This document shows positions 18,713 through 29,467 of a DNA stretch of 64,000 nt, piece by piece; within the stretch, counting starts at the first letter, position 1, and each line of letters starts with the position of its first letter. The stretch comes from Gilliamella mensalis (lineage in GTDB: Bacteria; Pseudomonadota; Gammaproteobacteria; Enterobacterales; Orbaceae). Made by a program: the position numbers and the translations under genes. The DNA lies in contig NZ_FMWR01000002.1 in the NCBI RefSeq assembly GCF_900103085.1, forward strand, positions 124,001 through 188,000, given 5' to 3'. The notes beneath the pieces are model-generated. The model was given only the letters and a program-made list of their open reading frames with translations. It was not told the origin of the DNA and did no database searches.

Positions 18713-19969
18713 ATGAATATTAAGTTTCAACTTAAAGTTATATTTTTCTTACAATTTTTTATCTGGGGAAGTTGGTTAATAACCCTAGGTTCTTACATGA
18801 TGCGTAAATTAGAATTTACTGGTATTGAAGTTGGATCGATATATGGAACAATGGGGATCGCTTCATTATTTATGCCAAGCTTACTTGGTATTGTAGCTGA
18901 TAGATGGATACCCGCTAATCGCTTGTATATGCTTTGTCATTTCATTGGTGCGGTAACGCTCTTTATTGCTGCTTCTGTAACTTCACCTTTTATGATGATG
19001 ATTGTGATACTTATTCACTGCTTAGCTTTCATGCCTACTATCGCTATTTCAAATTCAATCTCCTATTCTTGCTTAGAATCACAAGGACTTGATGTTATTA
19101 CTCAGTTTCCTTGTATCAGAATTTTTGGAACAATCGGCTTTATTGTTGCCATGTGGCTTGTTAGCTTTTTACAGTTAGAACTTAGTAACATACAACTGTA
19201 TATTGCAGCTGCATCTTCTTTATTACTCAGCCTTTATTCTTTCTCATTACCATTAATTCCAACAGCAAAAAATACTACTGAAGAAAAAAGCATCATTAGT
19301 TCATTAGGATTAGATGCTTTTGTTTTATTCAAACAACCTAGAATGGCTATTTTCTTTTTATTTGCGGTTTTATTAGGCGGCATTTTACAAATCACCAATA
19401 CTTTTGGTAATCCATTTTTGCATGATTTTGAAAAATTCCCAGAATATGCTGATAGTTTAGTAGTTAAGTATCCTTCTGTATTGTTGTCTATTTCTCAAAT
19501 TTCAGAAGTAGCATTTATCTTATTTGTCCCTTTTTTTATGAAACGTTTAGGTATCAAATATGTCATGCTAATTAGTATGTTTGCTTGGGTAGCACGTTTT
19601 GGTTTATTTGCATATGGTGATCCGTCTCCTATTGGTTTTGTGTTGCTGCTTCTTTCAATGATTGTTTATGGTTGTGCTTTCGACTTTTACAATATATCCG
19701 GTTCAATGTACGTGGAAAAATCGGTATCGCCAACTATTCGTAACAGTGCTCAAGGATTATTTATGACCATGACTAATGGGCTTGGTGCTTATTTAGGTTC
19801 AGTAATTAGTGGCTTTGTAGTTGATCATTACACAACTACAAGTGGCATTGATTGGCAAACGGTCTGGCTTGTTTTTGCAAGTTATGCTTTGGTTCTAGCT
19901 ATTGTGTTTATGTTGATTTTTAAAAACGAGAATCCTAATTCAAAAGCAAATCAAATCGTCAATGAATAA
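18713..19969 (+). CDS. nupG: Nucleoside:H+ symporter NupG
   Basis: The 418-residue length is the same as E. coli NupG. It starts with MNIKFQLKVIFFLQFFIWGS, has 12 hydrophobic helices and contains GIVADRWIPANRLYMLCH and YGCAFDFYNISGSMYVEK. It would import purine and pyrimidine nucleosides produced in the periplasm by UshA and CpdB encoded downstream. It has its own AAGGA ribosome binding site, a terminator before it and one after it, so it is probably transcribed alone. Confidence 0.95.
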   Translation: MNIKFQLKVIFFLQFFIWGSWLITLGSYMMRKLEFTGIEVGSIYGTMGIASLFMPSLLGIVADRWIPANRLYMLCHFIGAVTLFIAASVTSPFMMMIVILIHCLAFMPTIAISNSISYSCLESQGLDVITQFPCIRIFGTIGFIVAMWLVSFLQLELSNIQLYIAAASSLLLSLYSFSLPLIPTAKNTTEEKSIISSLGLDAFVLFKQPRMAIFFLFAVLLGGILQITNTFGNPFLHDFEKFPEYADSLVVKYPSVLLSISQISEVAFILFVPFFMKRLGIKYVMLISMFAWVARFGLFAYGDPSPIGFVLLLLSMIVYGCAFDFYNISGSMYVEKSVSPTIRNSAQGLFMTMTNGLGAYLGSVISGFVVDHYTTTSGIDWQTVWLVFASYALVLAIVFMLIFKNENPNSKANQIVNE

Positions 19970-20011
19970 TTCATTGAGTGGTTACTCATCTCTACCACTT
20001 AATCAATATGC

Positions 20012-20039
20012 AGGCAACAATATAAATTGTTGCCTTTTT
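20012..20039 (+). terminator. Intrinsic terminator of nupG
   Basis: AGGCAACAAT (20012-20021), loop ATAA, ATTGTTGCCT (20026-20035), then TTTT. A perfect 10-bp stem 42 bp past the nupG stop. Confidence 0.88.
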
Positions 20040-20250
20040 ACTGGTAATACATTAGCGTAAAAATATGATTTACCGCACAAAAATAGAAATAAGTAATGCA
20101 AAAGGTATGGCAGACAGATGTCTTATCAAGGTAAAATAACCTAATTTATCATTATCAATATTGTGTATGCTATTTTGAGCTTTTGATAAGTATATTAATG
20201 GCATTATTACTAAAGCCAATTTAACTCATTTAAAATAGATTAAATACCTA

Positions 20251-21420
20251 ATGAACAATCAAATAATACCCAAAGTTATATTGCATGAGCATATTGAAGG
20301 AAGCATTACTCCTATGATGGCTCATCAGCTAGCTCAAAAAAATAATGTTCCTTTTCCCAATACGTTGTGTTATCAACCTGGTCAATACAATACTAAAGAA
20401 TATAAAAATGGTAGATATTTGTATGATGAGTCCAAATTTGAAGAGTTTATCAAAACGTATGATACCGTTTCTAATTTTCTAAAAGACCCTGAAGATTATT
20501 ATTCCATTACTTACGATTTTCTTTATAGAAATGCCAAGCAAGGATTAATTTATTGTGAGCTGTTCCTTTCGCCCTATCATATTTGCACAACCGAAGTTAA
20601 TGGTGAAATTATTTGGGATAAAGAAAGATTTCATCAAACACTTTTCCAAATGGATAAAGCAATTATGCAGGTACAAAACGATTATGATATTACAGTTAGA
20701 TATCATGTTATTGGTGTTAGGCACTTGGGTGCGAAAGTGGTTTACGATACGTTGCATTTTATTCAGCATAATCATCATCACTTTATTACCGGATTTAATA
20801 TTGCTGGCAACGAAATGGCTGGACATTTTGATGATTTTCAAGATGCCCATGAGTTGGCAACTAAGCTTAATTTAAAAAAATCGTATCACGCTGGCGAAAT
20901 TGATTCGGCCGAAAGTATTATTCAAGCGCTTAAACACGGTGCAAACAGAATTGGACACGGTATTCGTGCCATTGAAAATAAAGCCCTTATTTATGAACTA
21001 GTCGATAAAAAAATCACACTTGAAATTGCTTTAACGAGCAATCGAATTTTAGTTAATGAACTGCACGGTGATATCTATCAGCACCCAATAAGGCAGCTTT
21101 ATGATCAAGGTGTTCGTATTACCCTTAATACGGATGATGCAGGGATTTTTGGTACCGATATTGAAAAAGAATATAACATCGCCCAATCCATATTTGCATT
21201 TTCCCGATTAGAATTGCTTGATATAACGCTGTGTGGGGTTCAAGCCGCGTTTGCCGAAGAATCGGTTAAAAATCGTTTGATAGAGCAGGTCCTTTCATGT
21301 TTTACAGCTAATGATAGGCTGGTGATGAAAAAATGCATTAATGACAAAAAATATCATCCAGCAATCATTGAACGATTTCTAGAATATCAAAAATTGCTAC
21401 TTGCTATACCCATTAACTAA
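20251..21420 (+). CDS. add: Adenosine deaminase family protein (probable nucleoside deaminase)
   Basis: A metal-dependent amidohydrolase of the adenosine/AMP deaminase family, 389 residues. Zinc ligands and catalytic residues are visible in LHEHIEGSIT (about 11-20), YHAGE (about 213), IGHGIRAIE (about 232) and LNTDDAGIFGTD (about 293). It should convert adenosine or deoxyadenosine to inosine for DeoD. It is about 55 residues longer than E. coli Add (333), mostly through added sequence around residues 40-75 and at the C-terminus. The specificity is therefore inferred from context and could be another adenine compound. Its ribosome binding site is weak. It leads the add-cpdB-cdd-pdp-ushA-yjjI-yjjW run. 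Confidence 0.82.
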   Translation: MNNQIIPKVILHEHIEGSITPMMAHQLAQKNNVPFPNTLCYQPGQYNTKEYKNGRYLYDESKFEEFIKTYDTVSNFLKDPEDYYSITYDFLYRNAKQGLIYCELFLSPYHICTTEVNGEIIWDKERFHQTLFQMDKAIMQVQNDYDITVRYHVIGVRHLGAKVVYDTLHFIQHNHHHFITGFNIAGNEMAGHFDDFQDAHELATKLNLKKSYHAGEIDSAESIIQALKHGANRIGHGIRAIENKALIYELVDKKITLEIALTSNRILVNELHGDIYQHPIRQLYDQGVRITLNTDDAGIFGTDIEKEYNIAQSIFAFSRLELLDITLCGVQAAFAEESVKNRLIEQVLSCFTANDRLVMKKCINDKKYHPAIIERFLEYQKLLLAIPIN

Positions 21421-21449
21421 TTAATTTGTCAGAACAATAGGAGATTTGT

Positions 21450-23423
21450 ATGAAAAAAAATAAGTTAACCCTAATCTTTTTAACCCTATTTATTTCTGGC
21501 GCTGTTAATGCTGCGACAGTTGATTTAAGGATTATTGAAACGACTGACTTGCACGGTAACATGATGAATTATGATTATTTTAAAGATCAGCCTGTTGATT
21601 CGTTTGGATTAGTAAAAACTGCCAATTTAATTCATCAAGCAAGAAGTGAAGTAAAAAATAGTGTTCTTGTCGATAATGGCGATCTGATTCAAGGTAGCCC
21701 AATGGCCGATTATGCAGTAAATAAAGGTCTTAATGATGGAGATATTCATCCTGTTTATAAAGCACTCAATACACTTAATTATACTGTTGGTAATATTGGT
21801 AACCACGAATTTAATTTTGGATTAGAATTTCTGCAAAAAAGTCTTTCTGGCGCTAAATTTCCTTACGTTAACGCTAATGTTTATGATGCTCAAACCAATA
21901 AACCATTTTTTAAACAATATATTATTGTCGATACCCCTGTTGTTGATAGAAATGGCGATAAACACACAATTAAGATTGGCTATATTGGTTTTGTACCACC
22001 ACAAATTATGCAATGGGACAAAATTAATCTTGATGGCAAAGTTATCGTTAAAGATATTACTGAAACTGCCAAATTATTAGTGCCTGAAATGAAAAAACAA
22101 GGTGCCAATGTCATTATTGCCATTCCTCACTCTGGCGTGTCGAGTGAACCTTATAAAGCATTAGCTGAAAATTCAGTTTACTACTTGAGCCAAGTAGAAG
22201 GTATTAATGCAATTATGTTTGGTCACTCTCACGGCGTATTTCCTAGTGAAGAGTTTCATTCACTGCCAAACACAGATATCCAAACTGGCAATATCAATCA
22301 TGTTCCAGCGGTAATGCCTGGACAATGGGGTAGTCACTTGGGTGTGGTAGATTTAGTACTAAATGGTAATAAATCCGATTGGCAAGTTGCTTCGGGTAAG
22401 TCCGAAGCTAGACCTATTTATGATGTAAAAAATAAGAAAGCGCTGGTAGAGGCCGACAAACAGATTGTCAATATTCTAAAAAAAGACCACCAAGGTACAC
22501 GTGAATTTGCTGGTAAGCCAATAGGTAAAGTGTCAACCCATATTACGAGCTATTTAGCACTGGTCGAAGATACTTCTGCCTTACAAATTATTAGCGATGC
22601 ACAAATCGATTACGTTAAGCAGTTTATTCAAGGGGATCCTGATCTTGATGACCTACCTGTTTTATCAGCCATTGCTCCATTTAAAGCTGGTGGCAGAAAA
22701 AACGATCCCAGTGCTTTTGTTGATATCTTAAAAGGCGATTTATCGTTTAGAAATGCCGCAGATATTTATCTTTATCCTAACATTTTATCGGTTTTAAAAA
22801 TTACAGGTAAAGAGGTGAAAGAGTGGTTGGAATGTTCAGCTGGTATGTATAATCAAATTGACACAAATTCATCACAACCGCAATATTTAATTAATTGGGA
22901 CAAATTCAGAACCTATAATTTTGATACTATTGATGGCGTGAATTATCAAATAGATGTAACCAAACCACCACGTTATGATGCAAATTGTCAATTAATTAAT
23001 CCAACATCTGAAAGAATTAGCAATCTAACTTTTCAGCAAGAATCTATTGATTTTAATGAAGAATTTTTGATTGCCACCAATAATTATCGTGCATATAGTG
23101 GCATATTTCCAGGTACAGGTGAAAAAAATATCAAATTTAATTCGCCTGATGATTTAAGATTGCTTCTTTCGGCTTATATCACTAATACCACCCAAAAATA
23201 TGGGATAGTAAATGTTACCGTTGATAATAATTGGCAAATTGCTCCAATTACTAGCCACACAAAATTGGATATTCGCTTTGAATCATCACCAACGGATGAA
23301 GCTAAATCTTATATTGAAAAACATTCGCTATACCCTATTCGCTTTATCGATACAGATACATCTGGTTTTGGCGTTTATCAAATAGATTTGCAGTCACCAG
23401 TTAACACTCAACCTAAAATTTAA
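21450..23423 (+). CDS. cpdB: 2',3'-cyclic-nucleotide 2'-phosphodiesterase / 3'-nucleotidase CpdB
   Basis: A periplasmic two-metal phosphoesterase of 657 residues (E. coli 647). A signal peptide is clear: MKKNK, a hydrophobic core and cleavage near VNAA/T. The metallophosphatase motifs [28 protein letters not shown] and GHSHG come in order, and the 5'-nucleotidase C-terminal substrate domain follows from about residue 370. It turns 2',3'-cyclic and 3' nucleotides from degraded RNA into nucleosides for NupG. It has a strong AGGAG site and is 29 bp from add, in the same operon. Confidence 0.95.
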   Translation: MKKNKLTLIFLTLFISGAVNAATVDLRIIETTDLHGNMMNYDYFKDQPVDSFGLVKTANLIHQARSEVKNSVLVDNGDLIQGSPMADYAVNKGLNDGDIHPVYKALNTLNYTVGNIGNHEFNFGLEFLQKSLSGAKFPYVNANVYDAQTNKPFFKQYIIVDTPVVDRNGDKHTIKIGYIGFVPPQIMQWDKINLDGKVIVKDITETAKLLVPEMKKQGANVIIAIPHSGVSSEPYKALAENSVYYLSQVEGINAIMFGHSHGVFPSEEFHSLPNTDIQTGNINHVPAVMPGQWGSHLGVVDLVLNGNKSDWQVASGKSEARPIYDVKNKKALVEADKQIVNILKKDHQGTREFAGKPIGKVSTHITSYLALVEDTSALQIISDAQIDYVKQFIQGDPDLDDLPVLSAIAPFKAGGRKNDPSAFVDILKGDLSFRNAADIYLYPNILSVLKITGKEVKEWLECSAGMYNQIDTNSSQPQYLINWDKFRTYNFDTIDGVNYQIDVTKPPRYDANCQLINPTSERISNLTFQQESIDFNEEFLIATNNYRAYSGIFPGTGEKNIKFNSPDDLRLLLSAYITNTTQKYGIVNVTVDNNWQIAPITSHTKLDIRFESSPTDEAKSYIEKHSLYPIRFIDTDTSGFGVYQIDLQSPVNTQPKI

Positions 23424-23427
23424 TTAG

Positions 23428-23850
<423 letters not shown>

Positions 23851-23943
23851 TTTAGTCTCAAGCATTTTCCTATTAACCCATTAAACTTAGGGTGATTTAA
23901 TAATTAAAGATTCACCCTATTATCAATATAAGAGAGTATCGTT

Positions 23944-25245
23944 ATGAGATTTGTTGATATTATTGAAAAAAAACGCGACGGAAAAGCACTATCAACGGAA
24001 GAAATACAATTTTTTATTACAAACTACACTAACGGCAAAATTCCTGATTATCAAGTTAGTGCTTTATTGATGGCAATTTATTATCAAGGTATGACATCAA
24101 AAGAGTGTGCAGATTTAACTAGCGCAATGATGTATTCAGGCGATACGGTTGATCTATCATCCATCAAAGGTATTAAAGTTGATAAACATTCTACTGGTGG
24201 TGTGGGCGATACAACAACATTAGTGCTTGCCCCTTTAGTTGCAGCCTTAGATGTACCTGTGGCTAAAATGTCAGGTCGAGGACTTGGGCACACCGGTGGT
24301 ACCACCGATAAATTTGAGTCTATTCCAGGATTTAAAATTGAATTAAGTAAACAAGATTTTATTAATCAAGTTAATCATAAAGGCCTTGCCGTGATTGGCC
24401 AATCTGGCAATCTAACACCAGCAGATAAAAAGCTATACTCGTTACGGGATGTAACAGGGACAGTTAATTCTATTCCGCTTATTGCAAGCTCAATTATGAG
24501 CAAAAAATTAGCCGCTGGCGCTGATGCCATTGTTCTGGATGTCAAAACTGGCGATGGCGCACTAATGAAAGAGATGGCCGACTCCGAAAAATTAGCCCAT
24601 GAAATGGTGAATATCGGTAACCAAATTGGTCGTAGAACCATGGCTATCATTTCAGATATGTCACAACCACTTGGTTTTGCAATTGGTAATGCGCTTGAAA
24701 TAAAAGAAGCCATTGATACTTTACAAGGCCATGGCCCCGCTGATTTAACTGAATTAGTTTTAACATTAGGTAGCCAAATGGTTGTGCTTGCCAATAAAGC
24801 CAAAACATTGGAAGAAGCTAGAGCAAAACTTCAAGAAGTCATTAAAAATGGCAAAGCTATCGAGAAGTTCAAAACTTTAATTGAAGCACAAGGTGGTGAT
24901 AGTTCTATTGTTGATCATCCTGAAAAACTAGCTAGTGCACCTTACCAAATTGCCCTACCGGCTCTTAAATCAGGTTATGTATCAAAAATTATTGCAGATC
25001 AAATTGGTATTGCGGCAATGCAACTAGGCGCTGGGCGCGCAACCAAAGAGGACATTATTGATCCAGCGGTTGGAATCGTGTTACATAAAAAAGTGGGCGA
25101 TCAAGTTGCCGAAGGCGAAGCATTGTTAACCATTCATGCTAGTACAGATAAGCTTGATGCGATTAAGCAAAAATTGTATGACAATATTATTATTAGTGAT
25201 TGTGCCAATGAACCACAATTGATTTATAAAGTGATTACTGAGTAA
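23944..25245 (+). CDS. pdp: Pyrimidine-nucleoside phosphorylase, Bacillus Pdp type
   Basis: Splits uridine, thymidine and deoxyuridine with phosphate. The length is 433 residues. [49 protein letters not shown] and [13 protein letters not shown] agree almost word for word with my memory of Bacillus Pdp. E. coli DeoA differs at these places (for example GDVTSLML, IGQTSSLAPADKRFY). The C-terminus has the Firmicutes-style [13 protein letters not shown]. So the enzyme likely takes the place of DeoA and has been acquired from, or shares descent with, Firmicutes. The GC content is as low as the neighbours. The gene has an AGAG-type site and lies between cdd and ushA. Confidence 0.93.
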   Translation: MRFVDIIEKKRDGKALSTEEIQFFITNYTNGKIPDYQVSALLMAIYYQGMTSKECADLTSAMMYSGDTVDLSSIKGIKVDKHSTGGVGDTTTLVLAPLVAALDVPVAKMSGRGLGHTGGTTDKFESIPGFKIELSKQDFINQVNHKGLAVIGQSGNLTPADKKLYSLRDVTGTVNSIPLIASSIMSKKLAAGADAIVLDVKTGDGALMKEMADSEKLAHEMVNIGNQIGRRTMAIISDMSQPLGFAIGNALEIKEAIDTLQGHGPADLTELVLTLGSQMVVLANKAKTLEEARAKLQEVIKNGKAIEKFKTLIEAQGGDSSIVDHPEKLASAPYQIALPALKSGYVSKIIADQIGIAAMQLGAGRATKEDIIDPAVGIVLHKKVGDQVAEGEALLTIHASTDKLDAIKQKLYDNIIISDCANEPQLIYKVITE

Positions 25246-25274
25246 TCATTGGCAATAAGGATTTAGGATGCACC

Positions 25275-26957
25275 ATGTATAACTCAAATTTGAATAAAAA
25301 AATATTACTGCTTGTTGTTTTGGGACTATTTTCAGGTAACTCTATAGCAACTTCAACGATACAATCAACGACAACAAGTTGGGAAAAAAACAAAACTTAT
25401 CAATTTACTATTTTACACACTAACGACCACCATGGTCGTTTTTGGCAAAATGATATTGGTGAATATGGTCTTGCTGCACAAAAAACAGTTGTTGATGAAA
25501 TAAGAAAGGAAGTAGCCACGAAAGGTGGAAAGTTGTTGCTTCTATCTGGTGGTGATATTAATACTGGTGTTCCTGAATCCGATGTACTTCAAGCCAAACC
25601 AGATTTTTTGGGTATGAATGAAGTTGGGTACGATGCGATGGCGGTAGGTAATCATGAATTTGATCATCCTTTAACTGTTATCCGTGAACAACAAAAATGG
25701 GCCCATTTCCCATTTTTATCTGCCAATACTTACTTTAAAGGTACTGATAATCGTGTTTTTGATGCTTACAAAATGTTTGATTTAAATGGCATTAAAGTAG
25801 CGGTATTTGGATTAACCACAGATGATACAATTTTTTTGGCTTCACCTAAAAATACTGATGGCGTTGAATTTCGAAAAACATTACCCGAAGCACAAAAAGT
25901 TATTGCCCAAATAAAAAAGACAGAAAGTCCAGATATGATTATTGCCGTTACACATATGGGACATTACGAAAATGGTGAACATGGCTCGATGGCACCGGGT
26001 GATGTTGAATTAGCCCGAGGCTTGCAAAGTGGCGAATTAGATATGATTGTCGGTGGTCATTCGCAAAATCCCGTTTGTATGGCAAGCCCGAATAAACGCA
26101 TTGCCGAATATGTACCAGGTACCCCATGCGCGCCTGATCAACAAAATGGTACATGGATTGTACAAGCCCATGAATGGGGTAAATATGTTGGGCGTGCTGA
26201 TTTTGTCTTTTTAAATGGCAAAATAACGTTGCAAAATTACCAGTTAATTCCAATCAATCTAAAAAAAGAAATAGATAATGGTGACGGGACAAAACACCTT
26301 GAATATTACACTAAAGAGATCTTACAAGATAAAACATTACTCGAAAATTTAAAACCTTATCAAGAACAAGGTAAACAACAATTACTGGTTAAAAGTGGTG
26401 AATTAATCGGTCGCCTTGAAGGTGATCGCAATGTTGTAAGATATCAACAAAGTAATATGGGACAGTTGCTACTCAGTGCTTTTGTTGAAAAAACCAAGGC
26501 TGACATTGGTATTATGTCTGGTGGCATGATTCGCGATTCATTAATTGAGGGCAATATTACTTATCGCGATATCCTAAAAGTTGAGCCTTTTGGTAATAGT
26601 GTTGTTTATTTTGAATTGCCTGGTAACGAATTAATTAATTACCTTAAAGTAGCACTCAATAAAAAACAAGGTTCGGGCGGGTATCCACACCTGAAAAATA
26701 TCACTCTAACACGATCTGGCGATAATATTAAAGATGTAAAAATTAAAAATGAACCCATTGATTTACAAAAATCATATCGTATTGCTACACTAGATTTTTT
26801 AGCTGCAGGCGGCGATGGTTATCCAGTAACTAATACTTCACCAACTTATGTGGATACTGGTTATCGAGACGCTGATGTAGTAAAACAATATTTTGAGGAA
26901 CATTCGCCAATTAATGCATCTGATTATGAACCAGCACAATTTATTATTGAGAAATAA
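25275..26957 (+). CDS. ushA: Periplasmic 5'-nucleotidase / UDP-sugar hydrolase UshA
   Basis: Hydrolyses external 5'-nucleotides and UDP-sugars to nucleosides. The 560 residues (E. coli 550) start with a signal peptide ending near the GNSIATS stretch. Metal motifs ILHTNDHHGRFW, LSGGDINTG, AVGNHEFD and VGGHSQNPV come in order, then the C-terminal domain with the substrate loop AAGGDGYPV. Together with CpdB it covers both 5' and 3'/cyclic nucleotides, so its presence in this island indicates scavenging of host or microbial nucleic acids. The frame starts at ATG 25275. An overlapping ATG at 25268 is out of frame. Confidence 0.96.
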   Translation: MYNSNLNKKILLLVVLGLFSGNSIATSTIQSTTTSWEKNKTYQFTILHTNDHHGRFWQNDIGEYGLAAQKTVVDEIRKEVATKGGKLLLLSGGDINTGVPESDVLQAKPDFLGMNEVGYDAMAVGNHEFDHPLTVIREQQKWAHFPFLSANTYFKGTDNRVFDAYKMFDLNGIKVAVFGLTTDDTIFLASPKNTDGVEFRKTLPEAQKVIAQIKKTESPDMIIAVTHMGHYENGEHGSMAPGDVELARGLQSGELDMIVGGHSQNPVCMASPNKRIAEYVPGTPCAPDQQNGTWIVQAHEWGKYVGRADFVFLNGKITLQNYQLIPINLKKEIDNGDGTKHLEYYTKEILQDKTLLENLKPYQEQGKQQLLVKSGELIGRLEGDRNVVRYQQSNMGQLLLSAFVEKTKADIGIMSGGMIRDSLIEGNITYRDILKVEPFGNSVVYFELPGNELINYLKVALNKKQGSGGYPHLKNITLTRSGDNIKDVKIKNEPIDLQKSYRIATLDFLAAGGDGYPVTNTSPTYVDTGYRDADVVKQYFEEHSPINASDYEPAQFIIEK

Positions 26958-26971
26958 GTATTGAGGCAATT

Positions 26972-28519
26972 ATGAGCATGACCGAATTTCAACAAAATTG
27001 TTATAACATTGTGACAGATTCTAACTTGTCACCAAAACAAAAATCTAGTTTGCTTGCACTTGCTGCGGAAAATAATCTACCTTATGTAGATCTAGATAAT
27101 GAAACCCAACAAGCCTTAAGTGAGCGTGTTATTTGCGATATGTACGAAGGTCACGCTCCGTACAAACCACGTTATGTGCTTCCGGATTATCCTAAATTTT
27201 TAAAACAAGGTTCAAAATGGCTTGAACTTGAACCTGCCAAAACTTTTGCTGATGCACTAAATATGCTTACCATCATCTATCATCATGTTCCTTCTGTCAC
27301 TGGTATGCCTGTTTATTTAGGCTGCTTAGATCAAATTTTACTTCCTTATGTTGGCAATCTTACAGAAGATGAAATTTATGAGCAATTGAAACATTTTTGG
27401 ATAATGCTAGATCGTAATTTCCCTGATGCATTTATGCATGCCAATATTGGACCTACCGATAATATTATCGGTCGTGTAATCTTACGTATAGATAGAGAAC
27501 TTAAACAAGTTGCACCTAATTTAACCTTTATCTATGACGAAATGATTACATCTGAGTCACTATTATTAGTGGCAATAGAAAATATTTGTGAAACAAGCAA
27601 ACCTCATATTGCAAACAATAACATGATCCAAAAAGATTTTGATGAAAAAGGATACGGCGTAGTAAGTTGTTATAATTCACTACCAGTTGCGGGAGGTGGA
27701 AGTACATTATCAAGAATCAACTTAAAAGAAGTGGCATTGCATAGTCAAAATATTGAAGATTTTCTGACAAATATCCTACCCTATTATTGCCAATTACAGT
27801 TAAATCTTATTAAGGCAAGATCTGCTTTTCTTTACGAACAATCCAACTTTTTTAATAGCAGTTTTTTAGTTACAGAGGGATTAATCGATTCTGATCGATT
27901 TGCACCAATGTTTGGTATCTTTGCAATGGCCGAAGCGGTCAATATCTTGCAAGAAAAATCAAATCTAACTGGGCGTTATGGTAAAGATGAAGATGCCAAT
28001 GAACTGGCTTTAACAATATCAAAGCAACTAGCTGAATTTATTGATAATTATGAAATCAAACATGCCTGGAAAGGAAAGGCCATGTTACACGCACAATCTG
28101 GCATTAGCTCCGATAGAGGGGCAACCCCAGGATTACGCATCCCTTATGGTCACGAACCCGATCCTGTTACCCATATTATGGCACTATTTAAACATCATCA
28201 ATATTTCACCTCTGGTATTAGCGATATTTTAACTATTGATGAGACCATCAAAAGTAATCCATCAGCTTTACTACAAATTTGTAAAGCCGCCTTCAAATTG
28301 GGGTTCCGCGAATTCACTGCCAATATAAGCGGAAATGATCTTATTCGGGTAACAGGATATATGGTAAGACTGTCTGATATTGCTAAGTATAAAAAGGAGG
28401 GTTCCCGAATTAATACAACATTTTTAGGGGCAGAAGCGGCTGATGACACAGAAAATAACAGCTATTTGTGCCGAAAATCACGAGTTATTAGTCATGAGCA
28501 AATCATGGGCAATCGTTAA
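26972..28519 (+). CDS. yjjI: YjjI family glycyl radical enzyme
   Basis: A 515-residue protein, the same length as E. coli YjjI (516), a glycyl-radical enzyme family (DUF3029) of undetermined reaction. The C-terminal radical loop is RVTGYMVRLSD, with the glycine at residue 462, and the active-site cysteine is probably Cys233 in VVSCYNSLPVAGGGS. Other conserved blocks are GYGVVSC and the SSDRGATPGLRIPYGHEPDP stretch. Such enzymes need an oxygen-free cell and an activase, which is the next gene. In E. coli yjjI-yjjW also lies beside deo genes, so an action on a nucleoside or deoxyribose product is suggested but unproven. It is 14 bp after ushA. Confidence 0.93.
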   Translation: MSMTEFQQNCYNIVTDSNLSPKQKSSLLALAAENNLPYVDLDNETQQALSERVICDMYEGHAPYKPRYVLPDYPKFLKQGSKWLELEPAKTFADALNMLTIIYHHVPSVTGMPVYLGCLDQILLPYVGNLTEDEIYEQLKHFWIMLDRNFPDAFMHANIGPTDNIIGRVILRIDRELKQVAPNLTFIYDEMITSESLLLVAIENICETSKPHIANNNMIQKDFDEKGYGVVSCYNSLPVAGGGSTLSRINLKEVALHSQNIEDFLTNILPYYCQLQLNLIKARSAFLYEQSNFFNSSFLVTEGLIDSDRFAPMFGIFAMAEAVNILQEKSNLTGRYGKDEDANELALTISKQLAEFIDNYEIKHAWKGKAMLHAQSGISSDRGATPGLRIPYGHEPDPVTHIMALFKHHQYFTSGISDILTIDETIKSNPSALLQICKAAFKLGFREFTANISGNDLIRVTGYMVRLSDIAKYKKEGSRINTTFLGAEAADDTENNSYLCRKSRVISHEQIMGNR

Positions 28520-29360
28520 TAAGATTTTACCCTTTTCTTGTGTGGATGGACCTGGCAATCGGCTGGTTATATTTTTGCAAGGATGCAATTTTCGTTGCTT
28601 AAATTGCCATAATCCTTATACAATTTCACTATGTAGAGATTGTGGCAGCTGTGTTCAGACTTGTCCATATCAAGCATTAAGCTTTAGCAACCAGAAAGTT
28701 ATATGGCAGACTTCATATTGTCAACAATGCGATACTTGTATTAATACTTGTATTTATCATTCTACCCCAATGACTTACAAATATAGTGTCGATGATATTT
28801 TAACGACTATTCGAAAATACCTACCATTTTTAAACGGCATTACCCTAAGCGGTGGAGAAGCCACAATGCAATTACCCTTCATTGGAAAGTTATTTAATGC
28901 CATTAAAGAGGCAAACGATTTAAAACATCTTACTTGTTTTATTGATAGTAATGGTTACTTACACCAAACAGGATGGCAAAAAATAGCAAACGTGATGGAC
29001 GGCGCAATGATTGATCTGAAAGCTTGGGATAATGATGTACATAAACAGCTGACAGGACGCGATAATTTCCGAGTAAAAGATACAATTAAATATCTTGTGA
29101 AAGTTAACAAATTATATGAAATAAGATTTTTAATTATTCCTAAACAAACCGATCTACAAAATAATGCTAAAAATATTGCCAAATTCTTAATTGATTTAGA
29201 TCCCAATATTCGAATAAGAATAAATGCTTTTCATAATCATGGCACACATGGCATCGCTAGAACATGGCAATTAGCTACTAAACAACAAGTCGAGCTTTTT
29301 GCCGAGCAATTAAAACAAAGTGGATTAAAACAGATTACTTTACCCACTGTATATTTATAA
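28494..29360 (+). CDS. yjjW: YjjW glycyl-radical-enzyme activating protein (radical SAM)
   Basis: ATG at 28494 gives 288 residues beginning MSKSWAIVNKILPFSCVDGP, lining up with E. coli YjjW. An earlier ATG at 28443 would add 17 unaligned residues inside yjjI. The radical-SAM cluster motif is GCNFRCLNC (CX3CX2C). An inserted ferredoxin-like region carries two more four-cysteine sets (CRDCGSCVQTC and CQQCDTCINTC), as in other glycyl-radical activases. LSGGEATMQ follows. It would abstract hydrogen from Gly462 of YjjI. Overlap with yjjI is 26 bp, implying translational coupling. Confidence 0.93.
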   Translation: MSKSWAIVNKILPFSCVDGPGNRLVIFLQGCNFRCLNCHNPYTISLCRDCGSCVQTCPYQALSFSNQKVIWQTSYCQQCDTCINTCIYHSTPMTYKYSVDDILTTIRKYLPFLNGITLSGGEATMQLPFIGKLFNAIKEANDLKHLTCFIDSNGYLHQTGWQKIANVMDGAMIDLKAWDNDVHKQLTGRDNFRVKDTIKYLVKVNKLYEIRFLIIPKQTDLQNNAKNIAKFLIDLDPNIRIRINAFHNHGTHGIARTWQLATKQQVELFAEQLKQSGLKQITLPTVYL

Positions 29361-29411
29361 TTTTTGCTGTCAGCAAATGACAACGATGAAAAAATAGTAT
29401 AAAAATAAACT

Positions 29412-29447
29412 AATTAAAAAAGGGAACATTGTCTCCCTTTTTTAATT
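29412..29447. terminator. Bidirectional terminator between yjjW and tex
   Basis: AATTAAAAAAGGGA (29412-29425) pairs over 14 bp with TCCCTTTTTTAATT (29434-29447). The A and T runs flank a GGGA/TCCC core, so it works as an intrinsic terminator on both strands for these convergent genes. Confidence 0.88.
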
Positions 29448-29467
29448 CTAATTGATTAAATTTAGTG

